A stretch of 43,372 nucleotides of DNA from Marisediminitalea alba (lineage in GTDB: Bacteria; Pseudomonadota; Gammaproteobacteria; Enterobacterales; Alteromonadaceae), in NCBI RefSeq assembly GCF_002993365.1, contig NZ_PVNP01000005.1, positions 1 through 43,372 of the forward strand, written 5' to 3'. This document shows, one piece after another, positions 18,539 to 26,951 of this stretch (within the stretch, counting starts at the first letter, position 1; every line of letters starts with the position of its first letter). The notes beneath the pieces were generated by a model. It made no database searches and was not told where the DNA came from. It worked only from the letters and a program-made list of their open reading frames with translations. Both the position numbers and the translations under genes were made by a program.

Positions 18539-19193
18539 TGTGAGGATGCTGCCGGTACCCGGCAGTAACCATCAGGTGCTGGTGATCGACGATTTTATGC
18601 CTGCGCCAGACAAATTAATCGATTACGCGGTGGCCCCGCAACAGCCACCCAGTGAATCGCCGGTGTACCCGGGTCTGAGGGCGCCAGTACCGCCCGGCTA
18701 TCTGAAATACGCCATAGCCACCATAAACCGGGCTTTTCAGCACGAAAAGTTCACTGCAAGGGTAAGTGATGGTGAAGCCTACTTTGCCATGGTAACCCGT
18801 GCAGCTGACGAGTTAACCCTTGAGCAATCTATCCCCCACTTTGACCGGCCGCTGCTCAATGAGTACGCTGTCGTTCATTACCTGTGTTCACCGGCGTTTG
18901 GCGGAACCAGCTTTTACCGTTACAAACCTACCGCACAGGTGGCAATCACCCGGCCTGGTCTTCAGGCTTATCAACAAAATTTGGCGCAACACCTGAAAAC
19001 TTATCCCGCTGAACGCGGCTATATAAACGGTGATACGCCATTATTTGAACGGGTATTGCAGGTGCCCTGTGAGTTTAACCGGGCTGTGATTTACCCCTGT
19101 GCGCTGCTTCACTCTGGGGATATCGCGAAGCGGTTTATTGCGGATTTAAACCCGTACACCGCTCGCTTTACCGTTACCGCCTTTTTACGCTAG
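18507..19193 (+). CDS. DUF6445 family protein, possible Fe/2-oxoglutarate oxygenase fold
   Basis: The protein is about 228 residues and has no signal peptide. I recognise the DUF6445 pattern (VLVIDDFMPAPDKLIDYA, then EQSIPHFDRP, YLCSPAFGGTSFYRYK, LLHSGDIAKRF), a family commonly found beside tryptophan-halogenase-like genes near TonB receptors. His111-x-Asp113 and His202 with Arg209 are arranged like the HxD...H...R metal and co-substrate site of Fe(II)/2-oxoglutarate oxygenases; this functional reading is my inference. The start is uncertain: TTG 18507 overlaps the halogenase-like gene by 32 bases and gives the length expected before the first conserved block, whereas ATG 18546 would leave almost no space for a ribosome binding site. 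The overlap implies translational coupling. Its stop abuts the stop of the convergent GH10 gene. Confidence 0.75.
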   Translation: MLKPVPQTVTNVRMLPVPGSNHQVLVIDDFMPAPDKLIDYAVAPQQPPSESPVYPGLRAPVPPGYLKYAIATINRAFQHEKFTARVSDGEAYFAMVTRAADELTLEQSIPHFDRPLLNEYAVVHYLCSPAFGGTSFYRYKPTAQVAITRPGLQAYQQNLAQHLKTYPAERGYINGDTPLFERVLQVPCEFNRAVIYPCALLHSGDIAKRFIADLNPYTARFTVTAFLR

Positions 19194-20315
19194 TTACTCC
19201 GGCGTAACCAGCTCAGCCACGGCGTGATAAGCCGCTTTGTGCTCGCCCTCGCGGTCCAGCAGCAGTGGGTAATCCGTGCGCCCGCGAATAGGCCAGTTAT
19301 TGCGCCAGGAGTCACCGTCGGTAATGCCCCACAAGGTAACGCGGCTGATATGCCCGGCATGCTTAAGAAACAGAGCAAACAACGATTCATATTTGCCAGC
19401 CAGATCTTGTTGCTGCTTCTCGGGTAAGCCGTCAACATAAGGGTCATAAACCGGATGCGCGGTAAAACTCTGGGTAATATCCGCGCCGGTATGGGCATTT
19501 TCCGGTAGTGGTAATACGGTAACGTCCAGTTCGGTAATGGCTACATTTGTACCGGCGTTAATCAGCGCTGTAATGCTTTGCTCAACATCACTGATGGCCG
19601 GATAGAACAACGAATAGTGGCCCTGCATGCCCACGGCATGTACTTTAATGCCTTTGCTGGCCAATTGTTTAACCAGCCGGACGGCCCCCGCCACTTTTTG
19701 CGGCTTGTACAGGTTGTAATCGTTGTAGTACAGCTCGGCGGAGGGATCGGCCTGCCTGGCATATTTAAAGGCGTATTCAATGTAGTCGTCGCCGATGATG
19801 CGCCGCCAGGGTGTGTCCCGCAACGAGCCATCGTCATTGAGTGCTTCATTGACAACATCCCAACCTGCTACCTGCCCCTTGTACCGACCCACCAGCGTGT
19901 ATATGTGCGCTTTCATGCGGGCGAGTAACACTTCCCGGCTCACTTCTTCGCCAGCATCGTCGGTAAACACCCAGTCGGGAGTTTGCTGATGCCAGACCAA
20001 TGTGTGACCAATAACCTTGCCGTTACAGTGTTCAGCAATGCGAATTAACTGATCAGCCATGGCAAAGGAAAAAACGCCCGGCTCTGGTTGAATATGCTGC
20101 CATTTCATCGCATTTTCAGCAGTAAAAGCATTAAAATCGCGACATTCCGGCGTGTTTTTAGCTGGCAATGGTGACTTCAGTGTGCCCGACTTCACCGCCG
20201 TGCCAACCAAAAATTTTCCTTCATAAGCATTCGCCAGGCTATTGCCCGGATTGGCAGCGCAGCCAGTTAACAGACAGGGGACTAGTAACGCAGCGGTCAG
20301 ACGACTCAACATCAT
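19194..20315 (-). CDS. GH10 endo-1,4-beta-xylanase lipoprotein
   Basis: The 373-residue product is a single-domain GH10 xylanase, cutting the xylan backbone. A lipobox (LLTGC) predicts membrane anchoring, possibly at the cell surface. Family motifs are GTAVKSG near residue 38, FTAENAMKWQHIQPEPG near 70-85, GHTLVWHQQTPDW near 105, acid/base Glu157 in DVVNEALND and nucleophile Glu262 in ITELDV, and VTLWGITDGDSW near 335. No carbohydrate-binding module is attached. ATG 20315 has AAGGAG upstream (ATG 20312 is an alternative). It lies nine bases downstream of the GH3 gene, clearly one operon. Function is secure. Confidence 0.95.
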   Translation of the reverse strand: MMLSRLTAALLVPCLLTGCAANPGNSLANAYEGKFLVGTAVKSGTLKSPLPAKNTPECRDFNAFTAENAMKWQHIQPEPGVFSFAMADQLIRIAEHCNGKVIGHTLVWHQQTPDWVFTDDAGEEVSREVLLARMKAHIYTLVGRYKGQVAGWDVVNEALNDDGSLRDTPWRRIIGDDYIEYAFKYARQADPSAELYYNDYNLYKPQKVAGAVRLVKQLASKGIKVHAVGMQGHYSLFYPAISDVEQSITALINAGTNVAITELDVTVLPLPENAHTGADITQSFTAHPVYDPYVDGLPEKQQQDLAGKYESLFALFLKHAGHISRVTLWGITDGDSWRNNWPIRGRTDYPLLLDREGEHKAAYHAVAELVTPE

Positions 20316-20324
20316 CAGGCTCCT

Positions 20325-23054
20325 TTACTGCAACTCAATACGGGTGTGGGCAACTTTCTCCGGCTTACCAAAGCCTGGCTGACCATCTCCCATGTACACA
20401 TCGAGTGTTCCGGTATAAGGGACTTTTTGCCCTCGATCGTTAATGTATACCAACTCGTCTGCACTCAGCGTGAGTGAAACCGTCTGCGTTTCACCTGCGC
20501 CAACCTCCGTACGGGTAAAGCCCTTAAGACTAAGTTTAGGTGTATTTACCGGTGCATCCGGCATACTCACATAAACCTGAGTCACCTGACTGGCAGCCTG
20601 CTCCCCCAGGTTATTAAGCGTTACCTGCAGCGTTAAATCTTCTCCAGAAACCAGCGATGCCGGGGCTTGTAAGTTGCTATATTGCATAGCGCTGTAACCA
20701 AGGCCATAACCGAAAGCATAGAGCACATCGCCTTCGAAGTAACGATAGGTACGGTTCGCCATGGCGTAATCATCGAGCGGCGCAAAGCCATCAAGATTCT
20801 TGTAGAAGGTAACCGGCAGGCGACCCGAAGGGTTCACTTCACCCCACAGAATTCGCGCCAAAGCAGTACCGGTGGCTTCCCCCGGATAGAATGCCTGAAT
20901 GATCGCATCCACATTTTGCTGCTCCCAGTTGAGCGCCATGGCACTACCACTGAAGTTAACCAGTACCACCGGTTTACCCAGTTTTTCTACCGCTTTGATC
21001 AGTGCCTGTTGCTCTGCGGGTAAGGCAATGCTGGTGCGATCGCCATAGTTAAAGCCTTCCAGCTTAACCGGCATTTCTTCCCCCTCTATACGGGGAGAAA
21101 TCCCCACCGCCATTACCACCACATCGGCTGCGGCCGCTTTTGCCAGGGCTTCTTCCTGCAGCGCTTTGCTCTCATTCACCCAGCGCAGTTGCCATTCTGC
21201 CCGCAGGCCGCCGGCGGTATTGCTAACCGGATTGGATACCACCTTATGACTGACCTTAAAGTCGTAGCTTTGCTTTGCTTTCAGCTCCACCGCACCATTT
21301 ACCACCTCACCGTTAAGCGTTACTTCACCCGGCCCGTCGAATCGGTAACTGCCGGACTCCTGCGGCACAAGCTGGCCACGTGCCACCAAAGCAAAGTCAT
21401 CCAGCCACTTACCGCTAACCGGCGAGCGCAGGGGACGCATTTGCAATTTATTCAGTACCTCAGAGTGCACTGCGCTACCGGTTTGCCTGGCTGGCACCCT
21501 TAATGAAGAGAAATCGGTGATAGCTTCACGTGCTACAGCATAGTATTCCACCTTCACGCCGGGGCTTAATTCACCTGATTCATCGTGGTGAAACAACACC
21601 GAATCATCGAGGATTTGCCAGTGGCCGTAAATGTCATCAATCAGGGCACTGCCTGGCGCATAAGGCACGGCTTCATTGCCCGTGTAATTTTTAATGCCCT
21701 GAAGCACGGTAACCGGATTAACCGGCAGACCATTGTAATTACCCAGCAGCACATCCTGATTGTCTGCGTTGGGCCCAATCACTGCCACCTTAACTCCCGG
21801 TTGAAGTGGTAGTACGCCATTGTTTTTGAGCATTACCAGGGAGCGTTCAGACGCTTTTTGCGTGAGGGCCAGATGCTCTTCATTCCCCACTACCTCCAGC
21901 GGAATATCAGCAAAGGGGACGCTACTATCGGGGTCGAACATGCCCAGTTTAAAGCGGGTCATCATCAGGCGGCCTACAGCCTGATCTATCAACGACTCCT
22001 CAATAAAACCCTTTTGTACGGCAAAGGTAAGGTTGGCATAACTGCTCAGGCGTCCGGTGCCACAATTCAGATCGGTACCACTTTTTACTGCCCAGGCTGC
22101 CGCAGCTGCTGGTGAGCGCGTTACATTGTGGGCTCTAGGATCGTAAAAATCGGCAATTGCACCACAGTCAGACATTACGTGACCATCAAACTGGTAACTA
22201 CCGCGCAGGATTTCCTTTAACAACCGATCGGAGCCGCAGGCCGGGGCGCCGTTGACCCGGTTGTAGGCACACATAACCGCCTCAACATCGGCATCCACTA
22301 CCGCCTTTTCAAAAGCCGGTAAGTAGGTTTCAAACAAGTCTTTATCCGATACCACATAGTCATCAGAATGGCGTGAGACTTCCGGCCCGTTGTGCACAGC
22401 AAAGTGCTTGGCGGTGGCAGCGGTTTTTAAATAGGTGTCATCATCACCCTGTAAACCACTGATGAACGCAACACCCAGCTCGCCGGTCAGGTAAGGATCC
22501 TCTCCATAAGTTTCCTGGCCTCGCCCCCAGCGCGGATCGCGGAAAATATTAATATTTGGCGACCAGTAAGTTAATCCGGTATAGCGGTAACTCAACCCAC
22601 GTTCCTTGAAGGCATGGTGCTTAGCGCGGCCTTCATCAGAAATGACTGTAGCAATTTCATTCAACAACTCCCGGTCCCACATTGCAGCCATGCCGATTGC
22701 CTGGGGAAACACCGTTGCCTCACCCGCCCTGGCGACACCATGCAGAGCCTCATTCCAATAGTCGTAGGCGGGTACATTCAGCCGCTCGATGGCCGGTGCA
22801 TCGTTGTACATTTGAGCCACTTTTTCTGTCAACGACATTCTGCCCACCAGGTCATTGACCCTTTGATTCATTGGCAATGAAGTATCCTGATACGGCAGAA
22901 CCTGCTCAGTTTGTGAGTTTTCACTCTCATTTACACTGTTTGTAGTATTACTTTCGCTACAAGCGCTGAGGGTAAGCGCCAGCGTCAGCCAGGTTGCCAG
23001 CCGGCATTTGGCCAGCAGGTCGGTATTGCTTTTTTTATGGATGGGTAGTTTCAT
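20325..23054 (-). CDS. GH3 beta-xylosidase/beta-glucosidase with PA14 insert, lipoprotein
   Basis: The 909-residue product has a lipoprotein signal (TLALTLSAC) after a short basic N-terminus. GH3 N-terminal barrel motifs are MSLTEKVAQM, YWNEALHGVARAG, SPNINIFRDPRWGRGQETYGEDP and nucleophile Asp296 in VMSDCGAI. The wording WNEALHGV is typical of the xylosidase-like branch. The second GH3 domain contains an inserted PA14-like beta domain (about residues 480-640, ending near SGSYRFDGPGEVTLNGEVV), and a C-terminal Fn3-like domain follows FGYGLGYS. Start ATG 23054 has GAGG six bases upstream and gives the best signal peptide; longer in-frame starts only add non-signal residues. It forms an operon with GH10. 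Xylosidase is favoured over glucosidase by family branch and context. Confidence 0.9.
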   Translation of the reverse strand: MKLPIHKKSNTDLLAKCRLATWLTLALTLSACSESNTTNSVNESENSQTEQVLPYQDTSLPMNQRVNDLVGRMSLTEKVAQMYNDAPAIERLNVPAYDYWNEALHGVARAGEATVFPQAIGMAAMWDRELLNEIATVISDEGRAKHHAFKERGLSYRYTGLTYWSPNINIFRDPRWGRGQETYGEDPYLTGELGVAFISGLQGDDDTYLKTAATAKHFAVHNGPEVSRHSDDYVVSDKDLFETYLPAFEKAVVDADVEAVMCAYNRVNGAPACGSDRLLKEILRGSYQFDGHVMSDCGAIADFYDPRAHNVTRSPAAAAAWAVKSGTDLNCGTGRLSSYANLTFAVQKGFIEESLIDQAVGRLMMTRFKLGMFDPDSSVPFADIPLEVVGNEEHLALTQKASERSLVMLKNNGVLPLQPGVKVAVIGPNADNQDVLLGNYNGLPVNPVTVLQGIKNYTGNEAVPYAPGSALIDDIYGHWQILDDSVLFHHDESGELSPGVKVEYYAVAREAITDFSSLRVPARQTGSAVHSEVLNKLQMRPLRSPVSGKWLDDFALVARGQLVPQESGSYRFDGPGEVTLNGEVVNGAVELKAKQSYDFKVSHKVVSNPVSNTAGGLRAEWQLRWVNESKALQEEALAKAAAADVVVMAVGISPRIEGEEMPVKLEGFNYGDRTSIALPAEQQALIKAVEKLGKPVVLVNFSGSAMALNWEQQNVDAIIQAFYPGEATGTALARILWGEVNPSGRLPVTFYKNLDGFAPLDDYAMANRTYRYFEGDVLYAFGYGLGYSAMQYSNLQAPASLVSGEDLTLQVTLNNLGEQAASQVTQVYVSMPDAPVNTPKLSLKGFTRTEVGAGETQTVSLTLSADELVYINDRGQKVPYTGTLDVYMGDGQPGFGKPEKVAHTRIELQ

Positions 23055-23335
23055 CAGATGCCTCAACAATTGAATTACAGGCACCATACCGGATGGGGTA
23101 TCAGGCACAATCGTAGGACGGCAAAACGTAAACAAAAAGTTAAAAAACGCTAGACTTATCGTTGAATCTTACTTCATTCATGTTCCTTTGACTGGCAGGC
23201 ACCGCGCGTTTCAGTCGTAACAATGAAAGCCCCCTTTGAATATACTTTTATCTCAACTTAACTCGATTAAGTATCGGTTTTAAGCCCGGTTTACGTTAAA
23301 CTGTGGCCAATTTTGCAACTGGTAAGACGACTGTA

Positions 23336-24238
23336 GTGAAAACCCTATTACATAGCCTTAACGGCGCGCTGTCGGCGCTACTTTACGGGCTCAATACGCT
23401 GTTCTGGGTGCCATTGGTATTAGCCCTGGCAGTGTTAAAGCTTTTGGTTCCGCTTAAACCCTGGCGGACCTTTATGACTTATCTTCTGGATGCCTGCGCT
23501 GTAGGTTGGATAAGCGTTAATAACTTTAATCAACGGCTGTTCAGTCGCACTACGCTGGAAGTCTCAGGGCTGGAAGGGCTGGCCCGGAATGACTGGTACC
23601 TGGTAATTGCCAATCACCAGTCCTGGGTTGATATTTTATTACTTCAGCGAGTATTTAACCGCGAAGTCCCGTTTTTGAAGTTTTTCCTTAAGCAGCAACT
23701 GATCTGGGTCCCCTTTTTAGGTCTGGCCTGGTGGGCGCTGGACTTTCCTTTTATGCGCCGCTACAGCAAGTCATTCCTGGCCAAAAACCCGCACTTAAAA
23801 GGTAAAGACATGGAAACGACCAAAAAGGCTTGCGAAAAATTTCAGTACAAACCCACCAGCATTATGAATTTTGTCGAAGGCACACGCTTCACTAAAGAAA
23901 AGCATGCCCGTCAGGTCTCGCCTTTTAAGCACCTGTTAAAACCCAAGGCCGGAGGCATAGCTTTTGTTCTAAACGCCATGGGCGGTCAGCTTCATCATTT
24001 AATTGATGTCACGATTTTTTATCCTGCCGGTACGCCATCCTTCTGGGATTTTATTAACGGTTCAGTCAGTAAGATAAAATTGCACGTAGACGTAAAACCG
24101 CTGAAAGACCTGTTTCCGGAAGATATAAAGGTGATGGACTATTTTGAAAACCCCGAACAACGGGCCCGTTTTCAGCAATGGCTCAATCAACAGTGGCAGG
24201 CAAAGGACCAACGCCTGGAAAACTGGAAGACGGTGTAA
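23336..24238 (+). CDS. YihG-like lysophospholipid acyltransferase (first copy)
   Basis: The product of about 300 residues belongs to the PlsC-like 1-acyl-glycerol-3-phosphate acyltransferases, closest in layout to E. coli YihG. Two hydrophobic segments lie in the first 45 residues (LLYGLNTLFWVPLVLALAVL). The HX4D catalytic motif is NHQSWVD near residue 93; FLKQQLIWVPFLG and the EGTRFT substrate-binding block (near 185) follow, then PKAGGIAFVL. The start is uncertain: GTG 23336 gives a family-like N-terminus (MKTLLHSL), while GTG 23303 would add 11 residues. Its stop is three bases before the second acyltransferase gene. It likely acts at the inner membrane on phospholipid precursors. Confidence 0.85.
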   Translation: MKTLLHSLNGALSALLYGLNTLFWVPLVLALAVLKLLVPLKPWRTFMTYLLDACAVGWISVNNFNQRLFSRTTLEVSGLEGLARNDWYLVIANHQSWVDILLLQRVFNREVPFLKFFLKQQLIWVPFLGLAWWALDFPFMRRYSKSFLAKNPHLKGKDMETTKKACEKFQYKPTSIMNFVEGTRFTKEKHARQVSPFKHLLKPKAGGIAFVLNAMGGQLHHLIDVTIFYPAGTPSFWDFINGSVSKIKLHVDVKPLKDLFPEDIKVMDYFENPEQRARFQQWLNQQWQAKDQRLENWKTV

Positions 24239-24241
24239 GCG

Positions 24242-25138
24242 ATGCTTATAGTAGTCCTGGCCCCACTGATCTTTGTTATCCATTTGCCTCTGCAACTGGC
24301 CAACCTTGCCCTGTGGGGCGGGTTGGTTATTGTGTTTGGCTTGCTGCGCTTTTTATTGCCCATTGGCGCAGTGCAGCGAGCGCTGGCACCGCTGATGAAC
24401 TTCTTTATGCTGTGTTTTGGTAAATGCAGCTTAGCGCTGATCCGGCTGTTTAACCCGGTCATCCTTGATTACCGGGTTCGGGGTGAGCTAAGTAAAGAAA
24501 ACTGGTATCTGATAGTTGCCAACCACCTGAGCTATCTGGACATTGTCCTGCTCATCGAATTCTCGGCCTTTCGGATCCCAGCACCTAAGTTCTTCCTGAA
24601 ACAGGAGCTTATCTGGCTACCTTTTGTTGGCCTGGCCGCCTGGGCGCTGGAAATGCCATTTATGAAACGCTATTCGGCCGCCTATCTGAAAAAATACCCG
24701 CACAAACGGGGCGCCGATATCGAAACCACCAAACGCTATTGCCAGAAGTTTCGCCATAAACCCACTACCGTGATCAATTTTGTAGAAGGGACCCGATTTA
24801 CCCCGGCCAAGCACGCCAGCAAACAAAGTCCTTACCAGCATCTTTTGCCGCCAAAAGCCGGTGGTATTGCCTTTACCCTGGCAACCATGGGTGAATTGTT
24901 CACCAATATTCTGGATATCTCACTGCTGTATCCGGATAATCCTAAGCATCCTATGCTGGCCATGTTAAGTGGTCAGATGCGACGAATCGTTGTAGATGTT
25001 AATGTGGTTGACATTCCGGCCGAAGCCATTGGCGATTATTATACCGATGAACAGTTTAAAGCTGGCTTTCAGCAATGGGTAAATACCCTGTGGCAGAACA
25101 AAGACCGCAACATTATTGGCTTAAAAAAGGGTAACTAA
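24242..25138 (+). CDS. YihG-like lysophospholipid acyltransferase (second copy)
   Basis: The 298-residue product is a paralogue of the preceding gene, with the same order of blocks: N-terminal membrane segments, NHLSYLD (HX4D) near residue 90, FLKQELIWLPFVGLAAWALEMPFMKRY, EGTRFTPAKHASKQSPYQHLLPPKAGGIAF-type region. The shared architecture and similarity point to tandem duplication. ATG 24242 follows the first copy after three bases, and the stop codon directly abuts the ATG of the mechanosensitive-channel gene (TAA-ATG), so the three genes form a tightly coupled operon. Specificity is unknown. Confidence 0.87.
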   Translation: MLIVVLAPLIFVIHLPLQLANLALWGGLVIVFGLLRFLLPIGAVQRALAPLMNFFMLCFGKCSLALIRLFNPVILDYRVRGELSKENWYLIVANHLSYLDIVLLIEFSAFRIPAPKFFLKQELIWLPFVGLAAWALEMPFMKRYSAAYLKKYPHKRGADIETTKRYCQKFRHKPTTVINFVEGTRFTPAKHASKQSPYQHLLPPKAGGIAFTLATMGELFTNILDISLLYPDNPKHPMLAMLSGQMRRIVVDVNVVDIPAEAIGDYYTDEQFKAGFQQWVNTLWQNKDRNIIGLKKGN

Positions 25139-26443
25139 ATGGTCACAGCGGAAACGTTTCGTGAAAACTTCGTTGAACTGCTCCGGCAGATTGATACCGA
25201 TATTGTATTAAACAGTCCGCTGTACAACAGTTTTTCGTTGTTACTAATATTTGTGCTGGCGATCACCGGCCTGTTAGTTAGCAGAATCGCACTGAATTCG
25301 GTAGTGACCCGCTGGATCCTGAAAAGCAAAACTCACTGGGATAATGCGCTGCACAGCCACGGCTTTTTCAAGCGATTAATTCACCTTACACCAGCATTGA
25401 TCATATTTTCCAGTACCCACGTGCTGCTGACCACCGACAGTCTGCTGTATACCGTACTGCTGAAATGCTCTCTGCTGTATCTGATGACCGTAGCGGCATT
25501 GTCTATCAGTGCTTTGCTGAATACATTTGAAGACTGGTATAACTCCACCCCTTTTGCTGCGCAGGCCTCAATTACCGGTTTTGTACAGGTGGCCAAGCTG
25601 GTGTTGTTTATTGTGCTGATGTTACTCAGCGTATCGCTGATTGTAGAGCGCAGCCCGCTATTGCTACTATCAGGCTTAACGGCTATTGCCGCAGTATTGT
25701 TGCTGATATTCCGCGACACTATTCTGGGTTTTGTGGCTGGTATCCAGATAACCGCTAACCGGTTATTTACTAATGGTGACTGGATACAGGTCGATAAATT
25801 CGGCGTTGATGGCGAGATCATCGAGCTCGGTTTAACCAACGTTAAGGTAAGAAACTGGGATAATACGATTTCCACTATCCCTACCTACTCATTAACCAAT
25901 GAAGCGATTAAAAACTGGCGCGGCATGCAGGAATCAGGCGGGCGACGCATCAAGCGTGCAGTATATATTGATATCCATTCAATCTGCCTGTATGACGAGA
26001 AAAGCCTGCAAAAAGTAGCGAAAATTCGTTTTATTGCCGATTACATCAAAAGCAAAATTGATGAATTACAGCGCTACCATAAAGATAATTCCATTGATGA
26101 AGGCGACTTACTCAATCGCCGCGCATTAACCAATATCGGTACTTTTCGCGCCTATCTGGAAGCTTATTTAAACAAACACCCTAAGATTAATCAGGACATG
26201 ACACTGATGGTGCGGCAGTTGCCGCCTAATGAGTTAGGATTGCCCTTAGAAGTGTACTGCTTTTGCAGGGATAAGTCCTGGGTAGCCTACGAGAAGGTAC
26301 AGGCTGACATTTTCGACCACATTATGGCAATGCTGCCCTTATTCGACCTGAGAGCCTACCAACGCGACAGCCATTTAGCAGCACTGTCTGGCCCTGCACC
26401 ACAAAGCCAACCAGATGAGGCACCTGAGGCCATAAAAGACTGA
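25139..26443 (+). CDS. YbdG-like mechanosensitive (MscS/MscM) channel
   Basis: The 434-residue product has about five transmembrane segments in its first 200 residues and then the MscS core: FRDTILGFVAGIQITANRLFTNGDWIQVD, DGEIIELGLTNVKVRNWDN and TIPTYSLTNEAIKNW. The length and the long C-terminal extension match YbdG (miniconductance) rather than the shorter MscS. It would sit in the inner membrane and release solutes under osmotic downshock. AAGGG lies eight bases before ATG 25139. It is cotranscribed with two acyltransferases, which suggests a membrane-stress or membrane-composition unit (inference), and is followed by a strong terminator. Confidence 0.92.
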   Translation: MVTAETFRENFVELLRQIDTDIVLNSPLYNSFSLLLIFVLAITGLLVSRIALNSVVTRWILKSKTHWDNALHSHGFFKRLIHLTPALIIFSSTHVLLTTDSLLYTVLLKCSLLYLMTVAALSISALLNTFEDWYNSTPFAAQASITGFVQVAKLVLFIVLMLLSVSLIVERSPLLLLSGLTAIAAVLLLIFRDTILGFVAGIQITANRLFTNGDWIQVDKFGVDGEIIELGLTNVKVRNWDNTISTIPTYSLTNEAIKNWRGMQESGGRRIKRAVYIDIHSICLYDEKSLQKVAKIRFIADYIKSKIDELQRYHKDNSIDEGDLLNRRALTNIGTFRAYLEAYLNKHPKINQDMTLMVRQLPPNELGLPLEVYCFCRDKSWVAYEKVQADIFDHIMAMLPLFDLRAYQRDSHLAALSGPAPQSQPDEAPEAIKD

Positions 26444-26448
26444 CACAA

Positions 26449-26474
26449 AAAAAGCGCTCTACTGAGCGCTTTTT
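26449..26474. terminator. Bidirectional intrinsic terminator after the channel gene
   Basis: The perfect 11-base stem AAAAAGCGCTC / GAGCGCTTTTT with a 4-base loop has a T-tract on the right and an A-run on the left. It serves the plus-strand channel gene and the convergent minus-strand small membrane protein gene. Confidence 0.88.
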
Positions 26475-26501
26475 GTTTACCGAAAATCGGTGAGCCGTTA
26501 A

Positions 26502-26693
26502 TTAGCCGATTACGTAGAGCATCAACAGACTGATTACCAGGCCGCTAACACCCAGATATCCCATCTCAATACGCTCGTGCAGGGCTTCGCTGCCCTCTTT
26601 GCCAGACATAAAGCCCATGACGATGCTGCTCATGCCTAAAGTAAACGCTACTAACGCAACACCAAATAAAATTGCATCAATCCAGTCACTCAT
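26502..26693 (-). CDS. Small two-helix membrane protein, unknown function
   Basis: The 63-residue protein has two hydrophobic segments (AILFGVALVAFTLGMSSIVMG and YLGVSGLVISLLMLYVIG) joined by a charged loop (SGKEGSEALHERIEMG). I do not recognise a named family. A start at ATG 26693 with AGGG eight bases upstream, its own terminator and a clean reading frame support it as a real gene. It stands alone, convergent with the channel operon; the 258 bases upstream are AT-rich and hold an inverted repeat CTGTT...AACAG near 26871-26892. Confidence 0.7.
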   Translation of the reverse strand: MSDWIDAILFGVALVAFTLGMSSIVMGFMSGKEGSEALHERIEMGYLGVSGLVISLLMLYVIG

Positions 26694-26951
26694 AATCTTT
26701 ACCCTATAAAAATTCTGCGCGTATTATGCACTAAGGAAATAAAAATGAACATGCGCAAAATCAATATTCCGCTGAATAATGAACATGGTCAAATACGCTA
26801 ATAATTAGTGTCACTTCCAAAACAATAAGCAATAAATGTGTAAATTTAAAACCAATGAAAGTATAAGCCACTGTTTTATATAAATTTAACAGATTGGCCT
26901 GTGATTTGCGATACGACCTTCGTATTGTTTAAAAGCAAATTGAGGATAACC

